Source of the DNA: Bacteroidetes bacterium GWF2_33_38
GTDB lineage: Bacteria; Bacteroidota; Bacteroidia; Bacteroidales; GWF2-33-38
Length of the DNA stretch: 57,366 nucleotides
Assembly: GCA_001769505.1 (NCBI GenBank)
Contig: MEOF01000059.1
Span: forward strand, 1-57,366
Direction of reading: 5' to 3'
A program made the position numbers and the translations under genes. Below are positions 36,848 through 45,133 of this stretch, in pieces. Position 1 is the stretch's first letter, and every line of letters begins with the position of its first letter. The notes beneath the pieces were generated by a model. That model saw nothing but the letters and a program-made list of their open reading frames with translations, was not told where the DNA came from and searched no databases.

Positions 36848-38296
36848 GTGAATTCTTTAAAAACTTCCTCTATTAATGCAGCAAAATGGAATTTTTTTGC
36901 CAATATTGGCAGTTATTTCATAAGCTTTTTTTTGTCTATTATTCTAGCAAGGATACTTGAGCCTAAAGAATTTGGAATGACGGGCATGTTAGCCGTTTTT
37001 ATTGCTATTGCTGTCGTATTTATAAATTCAGGGATTTCTGTGGCTATTGTCCGCTCAAAAGATATTACTGAAGACGATTACTCCACGGCTTTCTATTTTA
37101 ATGTTGTAGTTGGATTATTTTTTTATTCTTTATTCTTTATTCTTTCGCCTCTAATTGCTGATTTTTTTAATGAGCCAATTTTAGTTCCGCTTACAAAATT
37201 ATTATCCTTGGTATTTGTTATCAATTCTTTTGGAATAATTCAAAACACAATCCTTATAAAAGAAATAAATTTAAAAAAACAGTCTATCTGTTATTTGCTT
37301 GGGATGCTTGTTTCTGCTATTGTTTCTGCCATTATGGCGTTTAATAATTATGGTGTTTATAGCATTGTTGGACAGTCGATTTCACAAGCATTAACGACAA
37401 ATATATTATTTTGGCTCACCTCAAAATGGAAGCCTAGCGGACGATTCAAATTTAATTCTTTTAGAAAAATATGGTCTTTTGGATCAAAAGTATTAGCAAC
37501 AAATCTTGTTTCTACTTTTGTGGATAATATTGATAATTTTTTAATCGGAAAAATTTTCTATGCTAATCAGTTAGGATATTATGTAAGAGCAAAGAGTTCG
37601 AAAATAATGCCTGAGCAAATATTAACCAACACTTTGCAAGCCACAATATTTCCTATTTTATCAAAAGTTAATGACAATGACAATTTGTTTCTGCAATATC
37701 ATTTAAAATTTTATAATTTAGCAGTATACATTTTTCTTCCGGTTGTTTTTGGATTTATAGCAGTTGCAAAAGCATTTACCATTGTTTTATATACCGAGAA
37801 ATGGTTGCCTTCGGTTCCGTTCTTGCAGATTATTATTTTATCAAGCATCTCTATTTTCCTAAGTGCATTTTTTAATCAAACCATAATGGCTAAAGGCGAA
37901 GGAAATTTATATATGAAACTTAATACTATAAAAAAATTAATTGGTCTATTTTCAATTCCTTTTGGCGTTTTTTGGGGTTTAATTCCATTTTTGTGGGCAT
38001 TTGTATTTATTAGTGTTGTATCTCTTTCCATTGATTATTACTTTGTTTCAAAACTATTGAAAATTTCTATGAAATATTATTTCATAAAGCTTTTTAAACC
38101 CTTAGTTTTATCTATTGCCATGTTTTTATGTGCTTACGCTATTTTATTTTTGCCAATTGCTAATTATTATGTCGTATTTTTAACTCAGATATTTACTGGT
38201 GTTTTTGTTTACATATTTCTGTCATCAATATTTAGAATTGAAGAATTTCTTTATCTAAAGGAAATCGTATTCGGAAAATCGCATCATTTCTTTTAA
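36848..38296 (+). CDS. Wzx/WzxC-type polysaccharide flippase (copy 1)
   Basis: About 482 residues from the GTG at 36848. The alternative TTG start at 36824 sits too close to the promoter element. MOP superfamily: the opening KTSSINAAKWNFFANIGSYFISF, then ILARILEPKEFGMTGM and SGISVAIVRSKDITEDDY, are typical of the WzxC/lipopolysaccharide-flippase group; about 12-14 hydrophobic spans follow, with WSFGSKVLATNLVSTF at mid-length. It would move the lipid-linked repeat unit across the inner membrane. It is the only plus-strand gene inside the locus, divergent from the epimerase-like gene. Confidence 0.87.
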   Translation: MNSLKTSSINAAKWNFFANIGSYFISFFLSIILARILEPKEFGMTGMLAVFIAIAVVFINSGISVAIVRSKDITEDDYSTAFYFNVVVGLFFYSLFFILSPLIADFFNEPILVPLTKLLSLVFVINSFGIIQNTILIKEINLKKQSICYLLGMLVSAIVSAIMAFNNYGVYSIVGQSISQALTTNILFWLTSKWKPSGRFKFNSFRKIWSFGSKVLATNLVSTFVDNIDNFLIGKIFYANQLGYYVRAKSSKIMPEQILTNTLQATIFPILSKVNDNDNLFLQYHLKFYNLAVYIFLPVVFGFIAVAKAFTIVLYTEKWLPSVPFLQIIILSSISIFLSAFFNQTIMAKGEGNLYMKLNTIKKLIGLFSIPFGVFWGLIPFLWAFVFISVVSLSIDYYFVSKLLKISMKYYFIKLFKPLVLSIAMFLCAYAILFLPIANYYVVFLTQIFTGVFVYIFLSSIFRIEEFLYLKEIVFGKSHHFF

Positions 38297-38640
38297 ATTA
38301 TACATGAAATTATCGCATAAAATAATATTATATATATACGGTAAATCAAAGTTCATGAGAAAAATGAAAATTTGAAACACGCTTAAAAAATTTGAAACAA
38401 AGTCAAGCAAAAACTCGGAAAACGGAATGAAAAAAACATCAAATATCGGATTTTTGAAACCAGATGAAAAAACAGGCAAAAAATATCTGAAAATTCCTGT
38501 GACGGATGGAAACTTTTATCAAAAATTGGCGAAGGAACTGGAGCATTTTTGGAGGTATTGAGGAAGTAAAAAGGATTAACTCAAACTCTCTTTCACCTGC
38601 TAGCATTATGAAAAGCTCAGTTTAAAATTTCAAAACGGAG
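38297..38640. other. 344-bp gap between convergent flippase and HisF-like genes
   Basis: It contains a 13-nt direct repeat (AAAATTTGAAACA) at a 20-bp lag around 38368-38400 and a short ATG frame (listed separately). Composition around 38400-38560 is somewhat richer in G than its surroundings. No terminator-like hairpin with a T-run was found. Confidence 0.4.
38427..38561 (+). pseudogene. Short 44-codon ORF, possible gene remnant
   Basis: ATG at 38427 to TGA at 38559-38561. The peptide begins MKKTSNIGFLKPDEKTG and ends ELEHFWRY, with a KKYLKIPV stretch; the same frame is open further upstream to about 38372. The even, charged composition looks like coding sequence rather than noise, but I cannot name a family. 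It may be the 3' remnant of a lost gene or a small real gene. Nothing similar occurs elsewhere in the window. Confidence 0.3.
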
Positions 38641-39402
38641 TTATAATATATTTAATGTAATTTCCGATTTTTCAGGATAATTTATTAAAACACCCTTGTT
38701 TTTTCCGTGGTAAACAAAAATACTTCCTGCGGCTAGCCCATTTGCAAATCCTTGTATGTATGCTTGTTTTAAATGATTCAAATTTCCTGCACCTCCTAAT
38801 GCAACAATGGGAATTTTAACTGCTTCAGAAATTTGTTTAATTAATTCAATATCATAACCTTCCATCATTCCATCTTTTTCAATTGATTGAATAATAATTT
38901 CACCAGCTCCTTTTTCTTCCATCAATTTAGCAAATTCAACGGGCGAATATCCTGTTGATTTTGTCCCTGAGACGGTCCAAGTTTGAATTTTACCAAACAT
39001 TTTTTTCTTAACATCGATGCAAACAACGATTGTTGAAGACCCAAAGGTTTCGCTTGCTTCTCGAATAAAATCAGGATTATCAACTGCATAAGAATTGATG
39101 ATTACTTTTTCTGCTCCAGCTCCAATTATATCTTGAATATCTTTTTTTGTTCTTATTCCTCCGCCAACAGCAAAGGGCATATTTGCTTCTTCTCCAACAT
39201 TTTTAACAAAGTCTAATGATATTAATCGTTTTTCTTTTGTTGCTGTAATATCTAAAAAAACTAATTCATCGGCTTTTAAATCGTTAAAAATACGAACGGC
39301 ATTAATCGGGTCTCCGATATATCTGTAATTTTTGAATTCTTTAGACTTTACCAAGGATTGTCCACTCAGTAGAAGTATGGGGATTATTCTAGGTCTAAAC
39401 AT
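38641..39402 (-). CDS. HisF-like ammonia-channel subunit (WbuZ type, copy 2)
   Basis: 253 residues, HisF family barrel: RYIGDPINAVRIFND, ELVFLDITATKEKR, PFAVGGGIRT, VVCIDVKK, IIIQSIEKDGMMEGYD, VALGGAGNLNH and GLAAGSIFVY. The first strand reads RIIPILLLSG, so the catalytic Asp11 of histidine HisF is replaced by Leu; Asp130 is retained (CIDVK). This again argues against imidazole glycerol phosphate synthesis. It pairs with the HisH-like gene at 40442, from which it is separated by a methyltransferase gene, and would serve one of the two WbuX-like enzymes. It is the last gene of the right-hand minus-strand operon. Confidence 0.87.
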   Translation of the reverse strand: MFRPRIIPILLLSGQSLVKSKEFKNYRYIGDPINAVRIFNDLKADELVFLDITATKEKRLISLDFVKNVGEEANMPFAVGGGIRTKKDIQDIIGAGAEKVIINSYAVDNPDFIREASETFGSSTIVVCIDVKKKMFGKIQTWTVSGTKSTGYSPVEFAKLMEEKGAGEIIIQSIEKDGMMEGYDIELIKQISEAVKIPIVALGGAGNLNHLKQAYIQGFANGLAAGSIFVYHGKNKGVLINYPEKSEITLNIL

Positions 39403-39407
39403 TTAAT

Positions 39408-40319
39408 TTATATTTTTTTCAACCAAACATACAATTCCATACCTGTGTTTGTCTTTTTCATTAAAGGCTTTAATATTATATCTATAATTTTCGGCATAAA
39501 TGTTTGACAAACTGCATATTCGTGAAAAATAATTTCATAATTTTTTGATGAAGAATTTATTTTAAAAGAATTAAGCGAAAATTCATACAAATGATACGGT
39601 TCGTGCATTGGGCTAATATTGCATACATAATCTTTCATAAGCACTTTATACGTCCAATTTATTAACTTTGCAATTAACCAATTAGAAGAAGGAACTTGGA
39701 TTAGAATTAAGCCATTTGGTTTGAGCCATTCAAGAGCCTTTTTAATTGCATCGGATGGGGAATATAAATGTTCTAAAACTGCATTAAATACGATAAAATC
39801 AAAATAATTGTTTTCGTAATTAGCATCTTCAATTGTAGAAAGGCTTAATTTATCAGGAGAAATATTCATTATTGAAATAGCTTTTTCATAAAATGTATTA
39901 GAAGGTTCAATTCCATAAGAATCAAAGCCTGCATTTTTTAAAGCTTTCATCTCAAAACCAATTCCTGCACCAACATCTAAAGCTTTCATTCCATCCTTAA
40001 AATTGAGCAATTCCTTTGCTTTAATAATTGTTGTAACAAAATAGTTATCTCCCTTTTGAAAATATTCTTCTTCCCAATATTCTTCTGATAATACTCCGTA
40101 ATGGTCTTGTATATCTACTGGAATCGGTAAAGGATTTGAAAAAATTAATCCACAAATTGTACATCTACAAATCGTGGTTGTTATTCCTTTTTTCTTATTT
40201 GGTCTAATACCTTGTGATTTGTTTAATCTCTTTCCTATTACTATATGTTTGTCTTCACTTGAACCACACATATTGCAATTTTCAATTTGACGGAAAGTAT
40301 ATAAAAGATTTTTTTTCAT
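39408..40319 (-). CDS. SAM-dependent methyltransferase with zinc-ribbon-like N-terminus
   Basis: 303 residues. The N-terminus has two CxxC pairs (CNMC near 16-19 and CRCTICG near 54-59), a likely structural zinc site seen in sugar C-methyltransferase and related families. The class I core follows: ALDVGAGIGFEMKAL (motif I), YGIEPS, and FDFIVFNAVLEHLYSPSDAI. The acceptor is unknown; O- or C-methylation of a sugar is the family-level guess. Unusually, it splits the HisF-like and HisH-like genes: 5 bp from the former, a 122-bp gap to the latter. Confidence 0.8.
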   Translation of the reverse strand: MKKNLLYTFRQIENCNMCGSSEDKHIVIGKRLNKSQGIRPNKKKGITTTICRCTICGLIFSNPLPIPVDIQDHYGVLSEEYWEEEYFQKGDNYFVTTIIKAKELLNFKDGMKALDVGAGIGFEMKALKNAGFDSYGIEPSNTFYEKAISIMNISPDKLSLSTIEDANYENNYFDFIVFNAVLEHLYSPSDAIKKALEWLKPNGLILIQVPSSNWLIAKLINWTYKVLMKDYVCNISPMHEPYHLYEFSLNSFKINSSSKNYEIIFHEYAVCQTFMPKIIDIILKPLMKKTNTGMELYVWLKKI

Positions 40320-40441
40320 CTGTTTGCAGTTTTATATATCGTTGACATTTAATCAATTACCCGATTTTAAAATTTTATCATTTTCGATTGGACTGCTTTA
40401 CTTTTTTAATCATAGATATTTCATAATTACTATTTAAAATA

Positions 40442-41062
40442 CTATAACTCAATAAAGTTTTTCAACAATCTTTCCCCATCATCATGACTTTTTTCGGGGT
40501 GATATTGTACTCCAAATATATTATTTTTTTCGATTGCAGATATAAATTTATACTCGTATTCGGTTTCGTTTAAAATATCTTCGTTATTGTTAACTAAAAA
40601 ATGATATGAATGAACAAAGTAAAATTCTGATAAATCAGAAATGTTTTTCATTAATAAACTATCTTTTGTTTTAATAATTTGATTCCAACCCGTATGTGGA
40701 ATCTTATATTTCAAAGTATCTTTAACTATAAATTTAACCACTTCAGCATCAATCCAACCTAATCCATTCGCATTTCCTTCTTCACTTTTATTTGCCATAA
40801 GTTGCATTCCAAGACAAATTCCCAAAATAGGTTTTTGTTTAATAAGTACAATTTCATTTAAAGCATCAATCAAGTTGAGTTTTTGTAAGTTTTCCATTGC
40901 TTTTTGAAAATGTCCAACGCCTGGTAAAATAATTTTATCGGCAGATTCAATTTCATTTGGATTTGATGAAATTATCGGATTAACATTCAGTCGAAGAAGT
41001 TTTTTCTTAACTGAATGTAGGTTTCCCATTCCATAATCTACAATTATGATATTGTTTGGCAT
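40442..41062 (-). CDS. HisH-like glutamine amidotransferase (WbuY type, copy 2)
   Basis: 206 residues. Class I glutaminase triad: Cys83 in GICLGMQ, His188 and Glu190 in QYHPEKSH. The N-terminal IIIVDYGMGNLHSV matches HisH. As with copy 1, it would release ammonia from glutamine for sugar amidation, with the HisF-like protein at 38641 as barrel partner. It starts 10 bp after the GT4 gene at 41073 ends, on the same strand. Confidence 0.87.
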   Translation of the reverse strand: MPNNIIIVDYGMGNLHSVKKKLLRLNVNPIISSNPNEIESADKIILPGVGHFQKAMENLQKLNLIDALNEIVLIKQKPILGICLGMQLMANKSEEGNANGLGWIDAEVVKFIVKDTLKYKIPHTGWNQIIKTKDSLLMKNISDLSEFYFVHSYHFLVNNNEDILNETEYEYKFISAIEKNNIFGVQYHPEKSHDDGERLLKNFIEL

Positions 41063-41072
41063 CGTTCCCTTT

Positions 41073-42401
41073 TTAAGTAATTTTTTTGATGATTTCTGCT
41101 AATTTTTGGGTTTGTATTTTGCGAGAAAATTGCTCAACATTTTGAGAATTACATTGAATATACCCATTCATTTCAAATTCATTTAGCAATTCATTTAACG
41201 TATTTTTTAAGTGTTTGCTATTTTCAATAATTATCCCTCCATTTGTTTGCTCAAGAACATCCTTTTGCAAATATTCGCATTCAGAATCGTAGGGAAAATG
41301 TTTATAGAATTTATTTTTTAATAGAATGGCATCAGCATCATTATTATAACAAAATAATATCATTCTATTAATTGCCAAATAATCAAAAATTTTTGTTCCT
41401 AAATATGAATAATCATTGAATAGTAAAAATAGATTGTTTTTTGCGATTTCTTTTACCAAAATATTATTTGCCATCTTGGGATAAATATTAATATCTGTGA
41501 GGATATTCTTATATTTAGATTCTATAATATCAGTGATATTTGTATTTGATTTGACTCCATAAAAGTTAATTAAAAGTCGTCTGTTGCTATTTTCACTTTT
41601 CAGTCCACTGCATACATTAAGAAAACTTTCGATGGGGTGATAATTATAAATTGTTCCAATAAATGCAATGCACAAATTTTTATTTGTTTGTTTTATTTCT
41701 TTAGTACTTTCGACAATTTCGGGATCAAATCCATTCGTGGTTATTTGAATGTTTTTATTCGAAATAATTGAAGAAATATGATTTTTCAAAGTATCCGAAA
41801 CTGTTGTAACAACTAACGCTTTATTTACCACTCTTTTTTCAAGATACTGATTCAATGACTTGAATATTAATTTATTTTGCATTTGGATATCCTGAGACCA
41901 TAAATCTCGATAATCAGCAATCCAAGGGATGTTGTGTTTTTTGCTTAAAATGTTAGCATATCTAAATAAAATAAAAGGATCTCCGGTTGCAATTATTGCA
42001 TCAACTTTATTCGTCTTTAAATACTTTTTGGCTTCAAGGTATATTTGAGATTTTGGTCCAATTAAAAAAAACCATTGAAAAAATTCATAAAAAGCAGATA
42101 TTATTTTTCTTAAAGTTCTATATTTTGATTCGCCATATTTTATCATTAATCTATTGGCTAAATTAGGAAAGAATGGTGTTTTAATTAGCTCTCCTTGTTC
42201 TGTTTTTTCAAAAATTGTTTTTGAGCTTTCACTTGGTACAATATAATCTAAATGATTGCCATAAGTATTCCCCCATTGGCGAGTTACAACAATAGGATAA
42301 ATGTTATATTCTTTTAAATATTTGTACCAACTATAAGGTCTTAAGCCTCCTACCGAAATATATGGAGGAAAATCATATGCTAGAATTAAGAGTTTTTTCA
42401 T
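41073..42401 (-). CDS. GT4-like glycosyltransferase, sister of the one at 23872
   Basis: 442 residues. Same architecture as the 437-residue gene at 23872: LILAYDFPPYISVGGLRP at the start, TRQWGNTYGNHLDY, WIADYRDLWSQD, TTNGFDPEIV, IAFIGTIYNYHP, and KIFDYLAINRMILF in the C-terminal domain. Both sisters are next to an amidotransferase-related gene (here HisH-like, there WbuX-like), so they may transfer the amidinated sugars. It overlaps the upstream GT4 gene by 4 bp (ATGA). Confidence 0.8.
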   Translation of the reverse strand: MKKLLILAYDFPPYISVGGLRPYSWYKYLKEYNIYPIVVTRQWGNTYGNHLDYIVPSESSKTIFEKTEQGELIKTPFFPNLANRLMIKYGESKYRTLRKIISAFYEFFQWFFLIGPKSQIYLEAKKYLKTNKVDAIIATGDPFILFRYANILSKKHNIPWIADYRDLWSQDIQMQNKLIFKSLNQYLEKRVVNKALVVTTVSDTLKNHISSIISNKNIQITTNGFDPEIVESTKEIKQTNKNLCIAFIGTIYNYHPIESFLNVCSGLKSENSNRRLLINFYGVKSNTNITDIIESKYKNILTDINIYPKMANNILVKEIAKNNLFLLFNDYSYLGTKIFDYLAINRMILFCYNNDADAILLKNKFYKHFPYDSECEYLQKDVLEQTNGGIIIENSKHLKNTLNELLNEFEMNGYIQCNSQNVEQFSRKIQTQKLAEIIKKIT

Positions 42402-43651
42402 TTCAATATGTTTTCGACAAATTTCGTATAGTTTTTTTCAGCATTATAATTTTCTTTCCAAAATTGATATGCATTTTGTCGGAATTTAATTTTGTTTTCA
42501 TCCGAACTTTTTAAATATCTTTCAATTATTCTAGCAATATTTTTTGCATTAAAATCTTTTTCAATCAAAAACCCATTATCACTATTGACAATCTCGTTGG
42601 TTCCTCCAACATTTGTTGCCAAAATGGGGATTCCTGCGGATAAAGCTTCCATTATACTTACCGGAATTCCTTCTGATTCGCTTACATTTATAAATAAATC
42701 AACATAATTTTCACTATAAAAATCTAAAATTTCATTATTATTTACATTTCCTTTAAATTGAAAATCAATATGTGAAATTTTCATTTTTGCATAATCGTAA
42801 AGTTTATTTTTATACTTTTCGAATACCTCATTAGGAAAATCTATTTCGCCAAAATGTACCCACCTTACATTATTGACATTAAGTTCACTTAAAATATCTA
42901 TTATAAGGTTAACTCTTTTTAAAGGAATTAAAATACTACAGCTACAAAAAAGCACTTCCGATTTATTTCCTTCTATTTTTAATTTACGTAAATTCTGTTT
43001 TCCTAATCTACTTAACCCTATTTTTTCTGATTTTTCTAGTCCGAGAATTTTTAAAAATTCTCTTTGTCCAACATTTGCGATACAAAGCGTTTTGTCCAGC
43101 GTTTTTAAAACGAATTTTTTTAAAGATAAGTATGGAGGATTTTGCCTATCCATAAAAACATCCCATCCGTGTGCCCTAGAGATACAATATAAATTATTGT
43201 TGTATTTTTTAAGTAAAGCTAACGAAAGTGCTTTATAATCGTGCCAATAGGAATAAAAAACAGTTTCTTTATCTGACAATTTTTCATCTACGATAATTTT
43301 TATTATGTTTTTTTTTAGATTAACAGCTGATAAAACATCAATTAAAAGAATTTTACATATCAAAGGGAATGACTTAATATTATTTTTTTGTAGGATTTGT
43401 ACAAAATCGAACTTAATTAATAGTATTAATGTCAATGGGAGCATTTTAATTTTATCTAAAAATGTTTTAGAGTCTTGATATAAGAATATTTCTGCATTAG
43501 ATGGAATAAACCGATTTAAACCAATATCTTCTTGTTTTTTTGTAAGCACAATTATTCTCTCAAAATGAGTAGAAATAATTTTCATTTCATCGTCAATGAA
43601 AAATTCTCCATAAGATAAAGGATAATTATGTGTTAATAAAATCAAATTCAT
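42398..43651 (-). CDS. GT4 family glycosyltransferase
   Basis: 417 residues. Start taken at the ATG at 43651, which gives an ATGA overlap with the stop of the radical SAM gene; an ATG 9 bp upstream is also in frame. GT-B fold: LILLTHNYPLSYGEFFIDDEM at the start, ISRAHGWDVF, EVLFCSCSILIPLKRVNLII in the donor domain, and ESEGIPVSIMEALSAGIPILATNVGGTNEIV carrying the EX7E motif. It probably extends the lipid-linked repeat unit at the cytoplasmic face. Translationally coupled at both ends. Confidence 0.83.
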   Translation of the reverse strand: MNLILLTHNYPLSYGEFFIDDEMKIISTHFERIIVLTKKQEDIGLNRFIPSNAEIFLYQDSKTFLDKIKMLPLTLILLIKFDFVQILQKNNIKSFPLICKILLIDVLSAVNLKKNIIKIIVDEKLSDKETVFYSYWHDYKALSLALLKKYNNNLYCISRAHGWDVFMDRQNPPYLSLKKFVLKTLDKTLCIANVGQREFLKILGLEKSEKIGLSRLGKQNLRKLKIEGNKSEVLFCSCSILIPLKRVNLIIDILSELNVNNVRWVHFGEIDFPNEVFEKYKNKLYDYAKMKISHIDFQFKGNVNNNEILDFYSENYVDLFINVSESEGIPVSIMEALSAGIPILATNVGGTNEIVNSDNGFLIEKDFNAKNIARIIERYLKSSDENKIKFRQNAYQFWKENYNAEKNYTKFVENILK

Positions 43652-45126
43652 TTTTTGCAATAATTTTTAAATATTCTAAAAGATCGTTTTATTTTTCTTA
43701 AAATATTCGTTGGAAAAAAACGCTTGAGCATTAAATAACGTCCGTATGTTAAATTTTTTTTATCAACAACTTTTTCTACTTCCGAAGCAATAGCTCTAAA
43801 TTTATCGTGTGTAATATTTAAGCAAAAACAATTTTCGGGGCTTTGATGATTATATTTTGAGACATCAAATATTTTAGGAATTAAACCATAAGATACGCAA
43901 TAATCATAAGCATCGGTTCCGATGTATGGCGTAAAAATACTGTATGTTACGTATCCATTAAATTTTTTAATAGCATTTATGGTATCGTTTAATGTTTCGA
44001 TTGTTTCTTGAGGAAATCCTACCATGAAAAAACCCATAGCATGAATCTTATACTTATTAATAAGTTTGCTTGCATTTATGGCTTCTTCTATGGTTATATT
44101 CTTTCGAATTTGTTTTAAAATTTCATTATTCCCCGATTCAATTCCTATTTTAATTAGGTCGCAACCAGCCTTTTTCATCAACGAAAGATGATTCGGAGTT
44201 ATTAATTTTACGTGAAGTTCGCAACTCCATTGTATGCCTCTACAGTTTTCGATTAAACTATTACAGAGTTCGACAATATATTTAGAAGTAGCTCCGAAGG
44301 TATCATCATCAAAATTAAAATAATTGACTCCTATTTTACGAAGTTCATTAATTTCATCGATAACATTTTTTACAGAGCGAAATCGGACTTTATGCCCCCA
44401 TATTTTCCCTGAGCCACAAAATGTGCAATTATATGGGCAACCTCTTGTTGCAAAAATGCTTCTAAACGAATTCAAGGGATATTTTTCGAAGTCTTTAAGA
44501 ATAGTTTTTGCATATTTATATGGAGACGTAAGTATGTCTAAGTCTTGTATTTGACCTCTCAAAATGTTTTTCGTTACATCTCCATTATTTTTAAAACTAA
44601 CTCCAGCAATATTATCAAATGGAAGATTGCTTTCAACGGCGTTGAGTATTTCAATAATTGTCAATTCTCCTTCTCCCTTAACCGTTATATCAATATTTTC
44701 CCTGTTTAAATCTTCGTCAGATGTTAGTGAAACATGCGGACCTCCAATAATTATTTTAATGCTAGGATTAATTTCTTTTATTATTTGAGCTGTATTACAA
44801 GCAGAACGATAATTTTGTGATTTTGTCGTAATTCCAACAACTTCAGGATTGTAATCTTTAACGTAATCTTTTATTTCGTTCCAAACTTTATAATCATTAT
44901 CGGTAAGATTTTTAATATAATTGCTAAAACCCGACCCAGTAAGAAATTCAGTAGAAGAGGAAATGCTGGGAGCATAAAAATCGGCATTGTATATTTTCAC
45001 TTCCCAATTTGTATTTTCTTTTATAGAACTTGCCAAATATCCAAGTGATAAAGGAAGTTTATCTAATGACATTCTCGGGTCATACAATCGATAAAAAGGA
45101 GGTTCAATTAATAGAATTTTGCTCAT
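43648..45126 (-). CDS. B12-binding-domain radical SAM protein (copy 1)
   Basis: 492 residues. N-terminal cobalamin-binding Rossmann domain (1-170: ILLIEPPFYRLYDPR, LPLSLGYLAS, VVGITTKSQNYRS, IIIGGPHVSLT, VKGEGELTI), then a radical SAM barrel with the 4Fe-4S motif CPYNCTFC (Cys230, 234, 237). Class B radical SAM proteins methylate unactivated carbons or phosphorus, or rearrange substrates, using methylcobalamin. No substrate can be read from the sequence; in this setting a C-methylation or other carbon modification of a sugar or of the lipid carrier is conceivable. It is 7 bp downstream of a GT4 gene and overlaps the next by 4 bp. Confidence 0.86.
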   Translation of the reverse strand: MSKILLIEPPFYRLYDPRMSLDKLPLSLGYLASSIKENTNWEVKIYNADFYAPSISSSTEFLTGSGFSNYIKNLTDNDYKVWNEIKDYVKDYNPEVVGITTKSQNYRSACNTAQIIKEINPSIKIIIGGPHVSLTSDEDLNRENIDITVKGEGELTIIEILNAVESNLPFDNIAGVSFKNNGDVTKNILRGQIQDLDILTSPYKYAKTILKDFEKYPLNSFRSIFATRGCPYNCTFCGSGKIWGHKVRFRSVKNVIDEINELRKIGVNYFNFDDDTFGATSKYIVELCNSLIENCRGIQWSCELHVKLITPNHLSLMKKAGCDLIKIGIESGNNEILKQIRKNITIEEAINASKLINKYKIHAMGFFMVGFPQETIETLNDTINAIKKFNGYVTYSIFTPYIGTDAYDYCVSYGLIPKIFDVSKYNHQSPENCFCLNITHDKFRAIASEVEKVVDKKNLTYGRYLMLKRFFPTNILRKIKRSFRIFKNYCKK

Positions 45127-45133
45127 ATTAGCT

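Noticed and set aside
42873-43238. 121-codon ORF antisense to a GT4 gene (likewise 49155-49517 against the radical SAM gene)
   Set aside because: Shadow frames of strong conserved genes.
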